NCBI GenBank assembly: GCA_964371355.1
Contig: CAYJMG010000001.1
Coordinates: 289,244-353,243, forward strand
Direction: 5' to 3'
Source: JACRBR01 sp964371355
Lineage (GTDB): Bacteria > Chloroflexota > Dehalococcoidia > DSTF01 > JACRBR01
Length of the DNA stretch: 64,000 nt
In this document: one piece after another, positions 23,323 through 32,952 of the stretch
How the letters are laid out: every line of letters begins with the position of its first letter
Position numbering within the stretch: position 1 is the first letter of the stretch
Notes under the pieces: model-generated
The model's input: the letters and a program-made list of their open reading frames with translations, nothing else
Told to the model about the DNA's origin: nothing
The model's database searches: none
Position numbers and translations under genes: made by a program

Positions 23323-24087
23323 CTACCGCACCAGCAGTATGACCGCGACGGCGACGCCGTAGAGGATGACGACGGCGCGCAGCGTGTTGCGCCCGAGACG
23401 GCGGGCAACCCCTACGCCGAGGTAGCCGCCGGAGAGGGCGCCGACGGCCATGACGGCGGCCGGCGCCCATCGCACGGGCCCGAACAGCGCGAACCAGACG
23501 ACGGCAATAGCGTTAATGATGAGCGATGACATGCCCTTCAGGGCATTCAGCCGCTGGATGTTGCCGGTGATGAAGACGACGAACACCGCCAGCGTCATGA
23601 TGCCCAGCGCGGCGCCGAAGTACGCCCCGTAGATGCCGAGGAGGAACATCGCGACGAAGACCGGCCACGGCATACGGCCGGTCTCCTCGAAGGCGGCGCG
23701 GTGGTGCTCGGTGTAGCGGCCCAGGAGGTCCTGGAAGGCCATGAGGGCGCATGCGAACAGGATCAGGAACGGCACGACGGCGTCGAACGCCGCGTTCGGG
23801 GTGGCGAGCAGCACAACCGAGCCGACGAGGGCGCCGGCGATATTGGGGAGCGAAAGCTGTACCAGGCGGCCCGCCTGGCCGCGCAGCTCCTCTCGGTAGC
23901 CCAGCGAGCCGCCGACATAGCCGGGCCACAGCGCGACGGTGTTGGTGACGTTGGCCGTCTTCGAGGAATAGCCCGCGGCGATGAGCGCCGGGAAGCTGAT
24001 GAGCGAGCCCCCTCCGGCGACGGCGTTGATGGCGCCGGCCACGAAGCCGACCAGCAGGAGGCCTCCGTACTCGAGGAGCTGGTCCAT
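23323..24087 (-). CDS. TauE/SafE-family sulfite/anion exporter-like protein
   Basis: 254 residues, about eight hydrophobic helices in two repeats. Opens LLLVGFVAGAINAVAGGGSLISFPALIAAGYSSKTANVTNTVALWPGYVGGS, the diagnostic GAINAVAGGG-P-NxTNTxA block of the family, and later LGIYGAYFGAALGIMTLA. TauE/SafE members move sulfite, sulfoacetate or other anions across the inner membrane; the substrate is unknown. Lies 35 bp upstream of the AlkZ-like gene. Confidence 0.9.
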   Translation of the reverse strand: MDQLLEYGGLLLVGFVAGAINAVAGGGSLISFPALIAAGYSSKTANVTNTVALWPGYVGGSLGYREELRGQAGRLVQLSLPNIAGALVGSVVLLATPNAAFDAVVPFLILFACALMAFQDLLGRYTEHHRAAFEETGRMPWPVFVAMFLLGIYGAYFGAALGIMTLAVFVVFITGNIQRLNALKGMSSLIINAIAVVWFALFGPVRWAPAAVMAVGALSGGYLGVGVARRLGRNTLRAVVILYGVAVAVILLVR

Positions 24088-24167
24088 ATGGGCCGCAGGT
24101 TACCGGAGGCGTGAGGTTATAGGGTGTAGGTTATAGGTTGTAGGAACTCAGCCGAGGTGAGGTGCGC

Positions 24168-26018
24168 ATGACGACGGAGATTCGGCCCAAGAAGGGGCCC
24201 GCGAAGGGAACTACGACGGAGGCCGCGATCGACTACGAGGCGCTGGAGAGCGCGATCGGCCTCGACTGGTGGGAGGCCGACCCGAATCTTCGGCAGCTCG
24301 TCGAACGGCTGGCGCACGCAGCCGACCGGGGGTTCGCGGAGAAGCACCTCTCGAACATGGGCGCGGTGATGGGGCAACGGATCGCCGCGCGGTCGGAGCT
24401 AACCGACCGGAATCCGCCCCGCCTGGAGAAGTACGACGCATGGGGGAACGAAGTCAACGAGGTCGTCCACCACCAGAGCGCCATCGACACGAAGCGCGAC
24501 CTGTGGGACAACGGCTTCCTGGGCCTGCGGTGGACGGAAGAAGCGCGCGGCACCAGCGACGGCCACATCCCGCCCGTCGTCCAGACAGGGTTCCTGTACC
24601 TGCTGAACCAGTGCGACACCGGCATGGCCTGTGGGATCGGGATGACGTCGAGCGCGGCCGGCATCATCAACCGCCACGCTCCGCCCCACATCCGCGAGCT
24701 GTTTCTGCCCCACCTGACGGCGATGGAGTTCGACGAGGCCTGGGCCGGCGGCATGTTCATGACGGAGATCCGCGGCGGCAGCGACCTGGCGTCCAGCGAG
24801 TGCGAGGCGACGAAGGCGCCTGACGGCACGTGGCGCCTCAACGGGTCGAAGTGGTTCTGCTCGAACCTCGACGCGGAGGCGATCCTGACGCTCGCCCGCA
24901 CGGTGGGCGGCCGCCCCGGTCTCGCCGGCCTCGCGACGTTCATGGTGCCGAAGCGTCGCAGCGACGGCACGCGCAACGGCACGCACATCCGCCGGCTGAA
25001 GGACAAGCTCGGCACGAGGTCCGTGCCGACCGGAGAGGTCGACTTCGTCGACGCCGAGGCCTACCTCATGGGTGATACTCGCAGCGCGGGCTTTCAACCC
25101 GCGCGTTCCAGCGAGGATCATCCCGTTGGCGACGCGGCGGCACGCGACGGCCGCGGGATCAACCGCATGATGGAGATGGTGCAGGGGTCCCGCTTCGGCG
25201 TCGCGCTGATGGGCCTCGGCATCATGCGGCGGTCGTTCCTGGAGGCGGCGATCTACGCGCACCACCGGACCGCCTTCGGGCAGCTCATCGCGGAGTACCC
25301 GCTGGTGCGGGAGACGCTGGTGGACATGGCCGTGGAGGTGGAGGCGGGCTGCGCGCTCGCGTTCGACGCGGCGGAGGCCGGAGGCCGGAAGGACGAGGAG
25401 TCGCGACGCCTGTACCGGATCCTGGTGCCGCTGGCGAAGTTCCGCTGCGCGCGGAAGGGCGTCGAGCTCGCCACGCAGGCGGTCGAGATCCACGGCGGCA
25501 ACGGGTACATCGAGAACTGGCCGGTGGCGCGCCAGTTGCGCGACGCGGTCTGCCACCCGATCTGGGAGGGTACGGAGAACATCATCTGCCTCGACGTGCT
25601 GCGCTCGATGCAGAAGGAGCATGCCGACGAGGCGCTCTTCGGCCGCGTGGAGCGCGCGCTGGGCACGGCCGAACACCCGGCGATCGCGGACACGGCGACA
25701 CAGATAGGCCGGTCGGTGGACGAAGTCCGGGAGGCTGTGGCGTACCTGGACCGCGCCCCGCAGGAGCTGCGGCTGCTGCATGCGAGGCGGCTGACGGGCT
25801 TTATGGCGGACGTCGCGCAGGCCGCCCTGCTGGCCGAGGAAGCGGCGTGGGAGCTTGAGCACAAGGGCTCGGCGCGGAAAGCGCTCGTGGCGTCGTACTT
25901 CGCGCGTCAGAAGCTGGGGGAGAAGCCGCTGCGCGGGATCACGTCGGGCGACCGCACGGCGCTCGACCACTTCGACGCGATCGTGCGATACCAACCGGTG
26001 GCGCCGGGCTCGCTGTAG
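24168..26018 (+). CDS. Acyl-CoA dehydrogenase, large form, with in-frame REP insert
   Basis: 616 residues. ACAD blocks: WNEVHHQSA-like N-terminus, FMTEIRGGSDLASSECEATK (flavin/substrate loop), GSKWFCSNLDAEAIL, INRMMEMVQGSRFGVALMGLGIMRRSFLEAAIYAHHRTAFGQLI and the AidB-like C-terminal half with HGGNGYIENWPVARQLRDAVCHPIWEGTENI. It should oxidise acyl-CoA with FAD. Between AYLMG and GRGINRMMEM about 25 residues (DTRSAGFQPARSSEDHPVGD...) are encoded by a palindromic repeat and are absent from relatives I know. ATG at 24168 has GAGG 7 bp upstream; a GTG two codons earlier is possible. Confidence 0.92.
   Translation: MTTEIRPKKGPAKGTTTEAAIDYEALESAIGLDWWEADPNLRQLVERLAHAADRGFAEKHLSNMGAVMGQRIAARSELTDRNPPRLEKYDAWGNEVNEVVHHQSAIDTKRDLWDNGFLGLRWTEEARGTSDGHIPPVVQTGFLYLLNQCDTGMACGIGMTSSAAGIINRHAPPHIRELFLPHLTAMEFDEAWAGGMFMTEIRGGSDLASSECEATKAPDGTWRLNGSKWFCSNLDAEAILTLARTVGGRPGLAGLATFMVPKRRSDGTRNGTHIRRLKDKLGTRSVPTGEVDFVDAEAYLMGDTRSAGFQPARSSEDHPVGDAAARDGRGINRMMEMVQGSRFGVALMGLGIMRRSFLEAAIYAHHRTAFGQLIAEYPLVRETLVDMAVEVEAGCALAFDAAEAGGRKDEESRRLYRILVPLAKFRCARKGVELATQAVEIHGGNGYIENWPVARQLRDAVCHPIWEGTENIICLDVLRSMQKEHADEALFGRVERALGTAEHPAIADTATQIGRSVDEVREAVAYLDRAPQELRLLHARRLTGFMADVAQAALLAEEAAWELEHKGSARKALVASYFARQKLGEKPLRGITSGDRTALDHFDAIVRYQPVAPGSL
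25075..25112. repeat. REP palindrome inside acyl-CoA dehydrogenase gene
   Basis: CTCGCAGCGCGGGCTTTCAACCCGCGCG, same family as at 11313 and 5736. It is read in frame and changes no frame. This is one of four repeat insertions into coding sequence seen in this window. Confidence 0.85.
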
Positions 26019-26021
26019 CGC

Positions 26022-26474
26022 CTACTCGACGGCCTGTGCCCGCGCCACCTTCTCGAAGGCGGAGCGGACGGCGCGGGCTTCGGCGTCGGTGAGGTGGCGC
26101 GAGAAGTGCTCCTCGATGCCACGGTGGTGCAACGGCCGAGCCCGTGTGAGCATCCGGCGGCCGGCGGGGGTGATCACGGCGTAAGTGCCGCGCGCGTCCT
26201 GGGTGCAGGCCTCGCGGCGGACGGCCCCGGCCTTCTCCATGCGGTCGACGAGGCGCGTGAGCCCGCTCTTGCTGAAAAGGATCGAACGGGCCAGCTCCTG
26301 CATGCGGGCGCGGCCGCCGCGCTCCTGGAGCTGGATGAGGACGTCGTACCACGTGAGGGGGAGGCCCCGTCCGGCCTCAAGCTCGCGGTCGAGGGTCTCG
26401 GTAACGGCGGCGTGCGCCGTAAGGAACGCCTTCCACGCCTCCATGCGGTCGTCGTCGCGGGCCGGCGGTGCCAT
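26022..26474 (-). CDS. MarR-family transcriptional regulator
   Basis: 150 residues. Winged helix with LPLTWYDVLIQLQERGGRARMQELARSILFSKSGLTRLVDRMEKAGAVRREACTQDARGTYAVITPAGRRML, the MarR pattern of recognition helix (SKSGLTRLVDRME) and wing (D-x-R). Dimerising helices at both ends. Ligand unknown. Convergent with the acyl-CoA dehydrogenase (3 bp between stops) and 10 bp past the end of the GT87 gene, so it may be read with that. Confidence 0.9.
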   Translation of the reverse strand: MAPPARDDDRMEAWKAFLTAHAAVTETLDRELEAGRGLPLTWYDVLIQLQERGGRARMQELARSILFSKSGLTRLVDRMEKAGAVRREACTQDARGTYAVITPAGRRMLTRARPLHHRGIEEHFSRHLTDAEARAVRSAFEKVARAQAVE

Positions 26475-26483
26475 GCGCGCAGT

Positions 26484-27800
26484 CTAACGCAGAACGCCGT
26501 GACCGGGCGCCATCGCCGCTGTTGGAGCGCGCTCCATCCTTCGCTCATGCGCGGCATACCAGCGCGCTTCCGCCAAGAGCGCAGCCAGCAAGAGGCCGCC
26601 AACGAAGTAGTGAGAGATGAGCACATGGGGCACGAGCCAGTCGAGCGGTGGCGCGTCCGGACGCACGTAAACGACGGGAGGCGAAATGAGCAGCACGGCG
26701 AGCGAGGCAATCCCAAGACGCAGCGCACTCCAATCGCGTCCGAGGTCACCCGCCAAAAGGAGGCCAATCGGCAGCAAGAGCAGCGAGTAGTAGTGCGTCC
26801 AGGAGGTGGGGGCGATGAGGAGTGCCAGAATCAGCGCAAGGCACACGTCGATGCGCTCGCCGGATGCGCCCGAGGCCGCACGCGCGCGCCACAGAACAAA
26901 TGACAGCACCGCCGCCATGAGAATTGCGATCGCCGTGCGAATCGCCATGAACGATGCGCCGAGGCTTTCGATGGGCGTGAAGTCATCAAGATGGTCATCC
27001 GTGACCAGCCGTGCCATGACGGCGTCGAGTGACTGAACGCTTTCGGCGCCCAGCGGATGCTGCGAGTACGGGCGCACCGCGTAGTCGTACCATTCACGGT
27101 GGAGGTCGACTCCAAAGATGGCGAGCGAGAGGCCGCCGACAAGGGCAACAGCGGCGGCGAACGATAGGACAGTCTGCCAACGCCGACGGGCGACCAGTGG
27201 CAGGACTATGAGTCCGAGAGGTGGCTTGACCAGGACAGCCACAGCGAGTAGCACGCCAGCCCGGCCTTGAGCCCCGCGTGCCAGGCACCAGACCATGCCG
27301 ACGAGTGCCACCAAGATGACATGCGTCGTGTTGCCCTCACGGACGCTGTAGTAGAGCGGACCAGAGATCACGAAGGCCCCTGCCAAGAGCAACGCACGCG
27401 GCTCATCGAGGCGACCCAGATGAACCAGTCCCGCGTAGGCCACCCCAATCGCCAGCAGGCCGAGCACCGTCATGATCGCACCTGCTACGTCCTCCTCGAA
27501 ATACGAGAATGGCACAAACAGCCACGCAAGAATCGGGATGTTAACGAAGAGCAACGGCTCTTCGCCATAGAGGTCAGCCGAGTCCGTGCGGATGATGTGC
27601 CCCGCGGGCAGGTACGCCTTCTTGAAGTCGCTCAGGAGGACTTCCGGCTGCGAGTATCGCCACATGAAGGCGGCGATCACGAGCCCGATCAGTGCGTAGA
27701 TCGACCAACCGAGGTACCGCGAGCGAATAGTCCGCCGCACTAATATGCCTGCTCCCAGCGACGTAGCGACAAGAATCAGATACAGGAAGTAGACCTTCAT
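26484..27800 (-). CDS. GT87-family membrane glycosyltransferase
   Basis: 438 residues with about ten membrane helices. SDFKKAYLPAGHIIRTDSADLYG near the start carries the acidic catalytic site expected in the first periplasmic loop, and LLLAVAVLVKPPLGLIVLPLVARRRW is the K-P-P motif of the DUF2029/GT87 group. GT87 enzymes are polyprenol-phosphate mannose- (or other sugar) transferases on the outer face of the membrane. Lipid and sugar not determined. Lies 64 bp downstream of the 27865 gene. Confidence 0.85.
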   Translation of the reverse strand: MKVYFLYLILVATSLGAGILVRRTIRSRYLGWSIYALIGLVIAAFMWRYSQPEVLLSDFKKAYLPAGHIIRTDSADLYGEEPLLFVNIPILAWLFVPFSYFEEDVAGAIMTVLGLLAIGVAYAGLVHLGRLDEPRALLLAGAFVISGPLYYSVREGNTTHVILVALVGMVWCLARGAQGRAGVLLAVAVLVKPPLGLIVLPLVARRRWQTVLSFAAAVALVGGLSLAIFGVDLHREWYDYAVRPYSQHPLGAESVQSLDAVMARLVTDDHLDDFTPIESLGASFMAIRTAIAILMAAVLSFVLWRARAASGASGERIDVCLALILALLIAPTSWTHYYSLLLLPIGLLLAGDLGRDWSALRLGIASLAVLLISPPVVYVRPDAPPLDWLVPHVLISHYFVGGLLLAALLAEARWYAAHERRMERAPTAAMAPGHGVLR

Positions 27801-27864
27801 CTGGGTAGAACCGTCCGTCCTCAGAACATCAGAAGCTGCGGCGTTCGATGTGCGATGATTCGCC

Positions 27865-29787
27865 TCACTGGCATCCCTTGAACGGTTGCGCGCCTTCGGC
27901 GTCCGAGTGCGTCAGTGCATAGATCGTCACGTCTCCCTCCGAGAAGACCGTGCGCACGTATGTGCCCGGTGCCGGTGCCGCGGCCTCAAAGAACCGCTCC
28001 CGGTGACTACAATACAGGTGGCTCGCCGGATATGAGTCAAGCACATTGTTCTGTCGCTGAAGCTCGCGGTAGCGCGGGCGCCACGACTCGACCCGATCGG
28101 TGAACGCATCCTGGTCGCCGATCTCGAAACTGAACGAGTAGAACGCGAGGTACTCCTCGAGGTCGCGCTCGAGATCCCGCGTGGTCGCCGTAGCATCGTT
28201 CACCGGGAAGCCGTCGAACTCATTCCGGACGTTCAGGCGTGAGAACGCCGCGTCCTCGCTATACCCGAACGCCGCCTGCACGCGCAGGATCCGCTCGATC
28301 AGCTCCTCGTCGTGCGCGGTGGAGAAGCCACCATCGGCAAGATACTCCGACGCCGGTGTGAGGCTGGCAAGGAGGAGGTTCGTAGTGATGCTCGGCGACA
28401 CGACCGTGTCGCCTTCACCGGTGTGCGCGCGGAGCCAGTCAAACGCGGCCCGTTCGTCCCTGCTGATGGCGAAGGCGTCGTCCGTCTGCGCAAGCGCCCG
28501 GGCCTGCATGGCGACGACGTAGGCAGCGCAGACGGCGGCGACGACCGACAGGACGGCGAGCGCACGGCCGCCGGACACGAACCGGGCAACGGAAGGCGAC
28601 TGCAGGAGCGCCATGCCGCCGGCAGCGACGGCAGGAATGGCGAAGACACCCCACACCTGCGTGTGATAGTGCCAGGGCTGAGGGATCAGTCCGGTCGTCG
28701 GGGCCAGCATCAAGGGAGCGACGAATAACACCGCATACAGGATGTCGCGGGAGCGGCGATAGTCGAGCATCGCGAGGAAGGGCGCGCCGATGGCAAGGCG
28801 CTGCAGCAGAATCATTAGGAGCGAAGTGTCGAACCCGATCGACTCGAGGCCGACCCGCGCGCGGGCATCGTCCGGGAGGGCCAGCGTGCTCCAGACCAGG
28901 ACGACGATCTCGGGCAGCGCCAGCACGAGCGCGATCCCACCGGTCGTCGCCAGGCGCGATGCGCGCTGCCACTCGCGCCGGGCCGCCAGCACGGCGAGCC
29001 AGAGCACGATCGCCAGCGCGATCGCCGTCCAGTAATAGGCGTAGGCATAGACCAGGAGGGCCAGGGAGACACTGGCGAAGAGGATCCAGCGCCTGCGACC
29101 GGTCTCCACCGCGCCGGGAAGCGCGATGACGGCGGCAAAGAACGGCGCCAACAAGAGGGCCGGCGCCGGGAAACGCGTCCAGGCGTGAAGCTGCCGCTGC
29201 GGATCGATGCGGAGGATGGGCGCGAGTACGTCCTTGTGGCGCAGCGGGAGGATGCCCTCCGCGTGATTGAGCACGTGGATCGCGACGAGCACGATCGGGA
29301 TCAGCGCTACGGCAGCAAGCCGGGAGCGCGTGATGCGATACATCAGCGCGTACAGCAGGACGAGCGCCACAGCAGCGGCCAGCGTCGTGCTGACGGCCAG
29401 GCCTTCGAAGGGGCCGCCGACCAGCCGGGCCAGCGTGCCGATGGCGATGTGCGGCATAGCGCTACGCTGCGGAGGCGCGGCGCGGTGGTTTTCCAGATAG
29501 GGGTCGGATACGAAGAAGTCACCGTCGTACGCGTCGCGGACGGATGGCGTATAGAGCGACTCGTCGTAACCGATGGCGCCGGCGCCGTATGGGCTGATGG
29601 GCACGCGCGCGCCGTCCTCGGGGCTGGAAGCGAGCACCCACCAGCGCGGGAAGACGAGGGTGGCAGCGAGGAGCAGGGCGACGAGAATCCCGGCGCCGTG
29701 ACGACGGAGCAGATCCTGCACACCGGCGATCGGTAGATTGGCGGTGAACGGGGGTGCGGCAAGCGTCGATGTGCGCTGCAAGCTCAT
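27865..29787 (-). CDS. GT-C-like polytopic membrane protein, paralog of 56094
   Basis: 640 residues. About eleven helices in residues 1-430, then a soluble domain of about 210 residues. The first outer loop holds GAIGYDESLYTPSVRDAYDGDFFVSDPYLENHR (Asp-Glu motif and DPY), the pattern of GT-C-fold transferases. The soluble domain contains DERAAFDWLRAHTGEGDTVVSPSITTNLLLASLTPASEYLADGG and YCSHRERFFEA. A paralog at 56094-57998 shares this layout. Substrate unknown. Start at MSLQRTS (29787); upstream in-frame methionine is 13 codons away. Follows the flippase-like gene by 13 bp. Confidence 0.8.
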   Translation of the reverse strand: MSLQRTSTLAAPPFTANLPIAGVQDLLRRHGAGILVALLLAATLVFPRWWVLASSPEDGARVPISPYGAGAIGYDESLYTPSVRDAYDGDFFVSDPYLENHRAAPPQRSAMPHIAIGTLARLVGGPFEGLAVSTTLAAAVALVLLYALMYRITRSRLAAVALIPIVLVAIHVLNHAEGILPLRHKDVLAPILRIDPQRQLHAWTRFPAPALLLAPFFAAVIALPGAVETGRRRWILFASVSLALLVYAYAYYWTAIALAIVLWLAVLAARREWQRASRLATTGGIALVLALPEIVVLVWSTLALPDDARARVGLESIGFDTSLLMILLQRLAIGAPFLAMLDYRRSRDILYAVLFVAPLMLAPTTGLIPQPWHYHTQVWGVFAIPAVAAGGMALLQSPSVARFVSGGRALAVLSVVAAVCAAYVVAMQARALAQTDDAFAISRDERAAFDWLRAHTGEGDTVVSPSITTNLLLASLTPASEYLADGGFSTAHDEELIERILRVQAAFGYSEDAAFSRLNVRNEFDGFPVNDATATTRDLERDLEEYLAFYSFSFEIGDQDAFTDRVESWRPRYRELQRQNNVLDSYPASHLYCSHRERFFEAAAPAPGTYVRTVFSEGDVTIYALTHSDAEGAQPFKGCQ

Positions 29788-29800
29788 CCTGTCGTCCCCC

Positions 29801-30814
29801 TCATCTCGCCGAGCCCGTCGGCACAAGCAGGGGTTCGGAGCGCGTCTCCTCGGGGGCGGGCGCCGGCGCGCGCCGCAGCACGATGGCGAAGGCGATGAGA
29901 CCCAGCACCACAGCGAACCAGAGCGTCGAGACGCGGACGATAAGCGTGGCGGCGCTGGCGGTGCTCCGGCCCAGGTCCAGCAGGCTCTCCGACAACGACG
30001 TGATCCCCGTTTCGGCGACGCCCAGGCCGCCCGGTAGCAGCAGCAGCGCCGCCGCCAGCGTGGAGATCGGCAAGATGAAGGACGCGCGTGCGAAGGTATC
30101 GACGCCGGCGTCCACGTCGAGTCCGATAAGCACGAGGTAGAACGCGACCACCTGCGTGCCCCAGGCGGCGACGCTCACCGCCGTCATGAGCACGAGGCCA
30201 GCCGGATCCATCACCACGTAATTGCTCTCAGTCATCTCGTCGAGTTGCGATGTGAACCGCCCGATGACGGGCAGCCGGCTCGTTGATGCCACGATGCGGC
30301 CCGACAGGCCGCGGTGGCGCGAAACGGCCACAGTGATCGCGGATCCCAGCACTACGACAGCCAGCAGCGGCACCGTCTGGCGCTCGAAGGCGATCACGCC
30401 GATCGTCGCGAGGATCATCAGCGCCAGGGCGTCGGTCACGCGTTCGGCGAGAAGGATGGGCGTGGACCGCGTGATGGGCGTGCCATGCATGTCCCGCAGG
30501 AGGTAGCACTTCAGCCACTCACCGACTTTGCCCGGCGTCAGGGTCATGCCGAGGCCGGACATGTAGATAAGGAAGCTGTCCCACAGCGGCACGCCCTTCT
30601 CGCCGACTCTGCCGAGGTAGTAGTGCCATTTGACGAAGCGGAGCAGGTAGTTGCCCAGGGCGATGGCGAGGATGAGCGGCGCCAGCTCCCACCGGAAGTC
30701 CTCGAGGCTGGAGCCCATCTTTCGCGCGTCGCCATAAGCAACCAGCGCGGCGAACACGACGATGCCGAGTACCGTCGAGATCAAGAGCCGGCGTCGAAGC
30801 CGCGTCGTGTTCAT
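29801..30814 (-). CDS. Flippase-like membrane protein (UPF0104/LPG synthase TM domain)
   Basis: About 337 residues with eight helices. The family block MTLTPGKVGEWLKCYLLRDMHGTPITRSTPILLAERVTDALALMI is the GKxGE-K-Y/LL-RD motif of the AglD/MprF-N-terminal group, and LPGGLGVAETG is the second conserved loop. Such proteins flip lipid-linked sugars or lysyl-lipid. Start at MNTTRLRRR (30814), GGGAG 12 bp upstream; a longer frame would read a low-complexity leader. Ends 13 bp before the GT-C-like gene, so they form an operon. Confidence 0.85.
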   Translation of the reverse strand: MNTTRLRRRLLISTVLGIVVFAALVAYGDARKMGSSLEDFRWELAPLILAIALGNYLLRFVKWHYYLGRVGEKGVPLWDSFLIYMSGLGMTLTPGKVGEWLKCYLLRDMHGTPITRSTPILLAERVTDALALMILATIGVIAFERQTVPLLAVVVLGSAITVAVSRHRGLSGRIVASTSRLPVIGRFTSQLDEMTESNYVVMDPAGLVLMTAVSVAAWGTQVVAFYLVLIGLDVDAGVDTFARASFILPISTLAAALLLLPGGLGVAETGITSLSESLLDLGRSTASAATLIVRVSTLWFAVVLGLIAFAIVLRRAPAPAPEETRSEPLLVPTGSAR

Positions 30815-31070
30815 CAGGCAGGCCTCTCCCCCGGCCTCCGAAGGCAATGGGGATTTGGCGGGCTGAAGCAGCACCAGCACAGGACGCGGCCACGCTCCCC
30901 ATTGCGAGCCGGTCCTAGTCAGAAAACGCGGGGCGGGCGCCCCGAATAACGCCACGGCGGGGTTGGCTTAACGATAACCCACAGCCAAGGGCCGCTTCAA
31001 CGAAGCTGGGCACCCATAAGGCCGTCAAGTTCGAGATCTTCTCACTGGCGCGTACCCGCGAGGCCCCTTG

Positions 31071-31928
31071 TCAAGCGCCCGCCGGCCCTTCCCGGCCGGA
31101 GGCGCCCCGCGCCTGCTCCTGGAGCATGGTCAGGGTGGCGTAGATGAGGGTGCTCGAGACGTGGGTCATGGCGCCAATGGCGCTGACGATGTTCTGGAGG
31201 CGTTTCTCGTCGACGGAGATGGCGGCGACGTTCACCGTGCGGCGGCGTTCGTCGATAGAGATGGACGCGACCTGGTGGGGCTGAAGGCCCACGCTGTCGA
31301 GCCAGTGCGACTGCTTCATGATCGCGGCCCCGCCCCGGCGCTCACCCGCGGCCTGCGCGAGCGCGAGCATCACGCCCTCGCCCATATCGCCGATGCGCTT
31401 CACGTCGCCCAGCATCTGCACCATGTTGTTCTTCAGGTCGCGCACGTCGGATTTCGACAGGGAGGGGCAGGTGGCGGCGATCCGGTCGGGCATGGGCAGG
31501 CCGACAGCGCCCAGAATCTCGTCGTGGGGCATGGTAGCGATCTCCTGGAAGAACGTCATGGCGGTCGCCCGGTCAAGCTTGAAGTCGAGCATCACGCGCA
31601 TCATGGGCTCGCGGCCGCGCTGCTTCAGCGCGTAGTACAGCCCGATCAGGTCGCCGGCGGCCTGCACGTACTGCTCGAGGATCTGCATCGCCAACACCTT
31701 GCGGTGGGGCGGCGACTCCACCACCAGCGCCCGCAGGCACGTCTCGGCGACGATGCGCCGGCTGGTCACCCCGAGCTGTCCGTAGCTCTCGAGAAAGTCG
31801 ATGTCCCGTGCGATGAGGAAGCCGTCGAAGCATTCCTGGCAGCGCACAGCGTGAGACTCGCCCGCGTGGAACGAGAGGGGCCTCCCGCAGTCGCGGCAGG
31901 TGGACTCGATGGCATGACCTTCAGACAC
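31071..31928 (-). CDS. Zinc-ribbon protein of unknown function
   Basis: 285 residues. N-terminal CRDCGRPLSFHAGESHAVRCQEC is a CxxC...CxxC zinc ribbon (residues about 11-34). The rest is a mostly helical domain (ILEQYVQAAGDLIGLYYALKQRG, IATMPHDEILGAVG, NNMVQMLGDVKRIGDMGEGVMLALAQAAG) ending with a beta strand block containing DERRRTVNVAAISVDEKRLQNIVSAIGAM. No membrane helix. I do not recognise the family. Lies 57 bp downstream of mutM, same strand. Confidence 0.7.
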   Translation of the reverse strand: MSEGHAIESTCRDCGRPLSFHAGESHAVRCQECFDGFLIARDIDFLESYGQLGVTSRRIVAETCLRALVVESPPHRKVLAMQILEQYVQAAGDLIGLYYALKQRGREPMMRVMLDFKLDRATAMTFFQEIATMPHDEILGAVGLPMPDRIAATCPSLSKSDVRDLKNNMVQMLGDVKRIGDMGEGVMLALAQAAGERRGGAAIMKQSHWLDSVGLQPHQVASISIDERRRTVNVAAISVDEKRLQNIVSAIGAMTHVSSTLIYATLTMLQEQARGASGREGPAGA

Positions 31929-31985
31929 TGCGTGTAGCGTCGCGCTTACGCGTGGGCGAAGTCAAGCGAGAGCGGGGTCCAGCGG

Positions 31986-32912
31986 TCACACCAGAGGCCG
32001 CGCCTGCAGCTTGCCCCTCGTCCGTCGCTTCGATGCCGCCTTCTTCGCCAGTGCCCCCCGCGGCGCCGGCTGGCACTTCGGACAGAACACCGCGCTCCGC
32101 CCGCCAACCACCAGCCGCCGCATCAGCGTCCCGCACGCGTAGCACGGCTCGCCGTCGCGGCCGTACGCGCGCACCGTCTCCTGGTTGCGGCCGGGGTCAC
32201 CGTCGACGTTCACGTGGTCGCGCAGCGTCGTGCCCAGACTGCTGCCCCGCGCTTCGATCCCCATCCGCAGCGCCGCGACGATGCCGGCGTGCAAACGCAC
32301 CCAGTCGTCGGGTTTCAGCTTGTTCGCGGGGCGCAGGGGGTGGATCTTCGCGAGGTGCAGCGCCTCGTCGGAGTAGAGGTTCCCCACGCCTGCGACGACA
32401 GTCTGGTCCAGCAGCACCGACTTGATCGGGGCCGAGCGCTTCCCCGCGCGCTCCCGAAGCACCGCCGGCGTGAACTCGGCCTCGAGCGGCTCCGGCCCCA
32501 GCATCTCCATCACCATCGTCGCGTCCTCGACGAGCCACATCTTCCCGAACTTGCGGAGGTCCGCCCACCGCAGCTCGTGCCCCTCGCCGTCGTCAAGCAC
32601 GAAGGTAGCGCGCACCCACGGGTCCGGTGGCGCGCCCCGGTCGCGATACAGCACGTTGCCCGACATGCCACGGTGCAGCACCCATGCCCGCGCCGTCGCG
32701 ACGGCGTCGTCAAGATCGACGATCAGGTACTTCCCGCGGCGGCGCAGCCCGGCGATGCGCCTCCCCGTGAGCTGGCGGCAAAACTCGGCGCGGGTCAAGA
32801 ACTGCACCAGCCGCGGGGCGTCCTCCGACACGTCGCAGGAGACGATGGTGCGGCCGATGACGCGCGCCTCGAGGTCGCGGCGGACGGTCTCGACTTCGGG
32901 CAGCTCGGGCAT
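31986..32912 (-). CDS. mutM: Formamidopyrimidine-DNA glycosylase
   Basis: 308 residues. Starts MPELPEVETVRRDL, where Pro1 (after Met removal) is the catalytic nucleophile and Glu the partner. K-containing GKYLIVDLDD region, GVGNLYSDEAL (helix-two-turns-helix) and C-terminal zinc finger CYACG-TLMRRLVVGGRSAVFCPKCQ follow. It excises oxidised purines such as 8-oxoguanine. The tail after the zinc finger is an extra basic stretch (KKAASKRRTRGKLQARPLV). A longer frame to 33041 reads intergenic repeat DNA, so the MPELPE start is firm. Ends 57 bp before the zinc-ribbon gene. Confidence 0.96.
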   Translation of the reverse strand: MPELPEVETVRRDLEARVIGRTIVSCDVSEDAPRLVQFLTRAEFCRQLTGRRIAGLRRRGKYLIVDLDDAVATARAWVLHRGMSGNVLYRDRGAPPDPWVRATFVLDDGEGHELRWADLRKFGKMWLVEDATMVMEMLGPEPLEAEFTPAVLRERAGKRSAPIKSVLLDQTVVAGVGNLYSDEALHLAKIHPLRPANKLKPDDWVRLHAGIVAALRMGIEARGSSLGTTLRDHVNVDGDPGRNQETVRAYGRDGEPCYACGTLMRRLVVGGRSAVFCPKCQPAPRGALAKKAASKRRTRGKLQARPLV

Positions 32913-32952
32913 GCCATGAGTGTAAGGCTCGCCGCTCCGTCGGCGCTGGCTA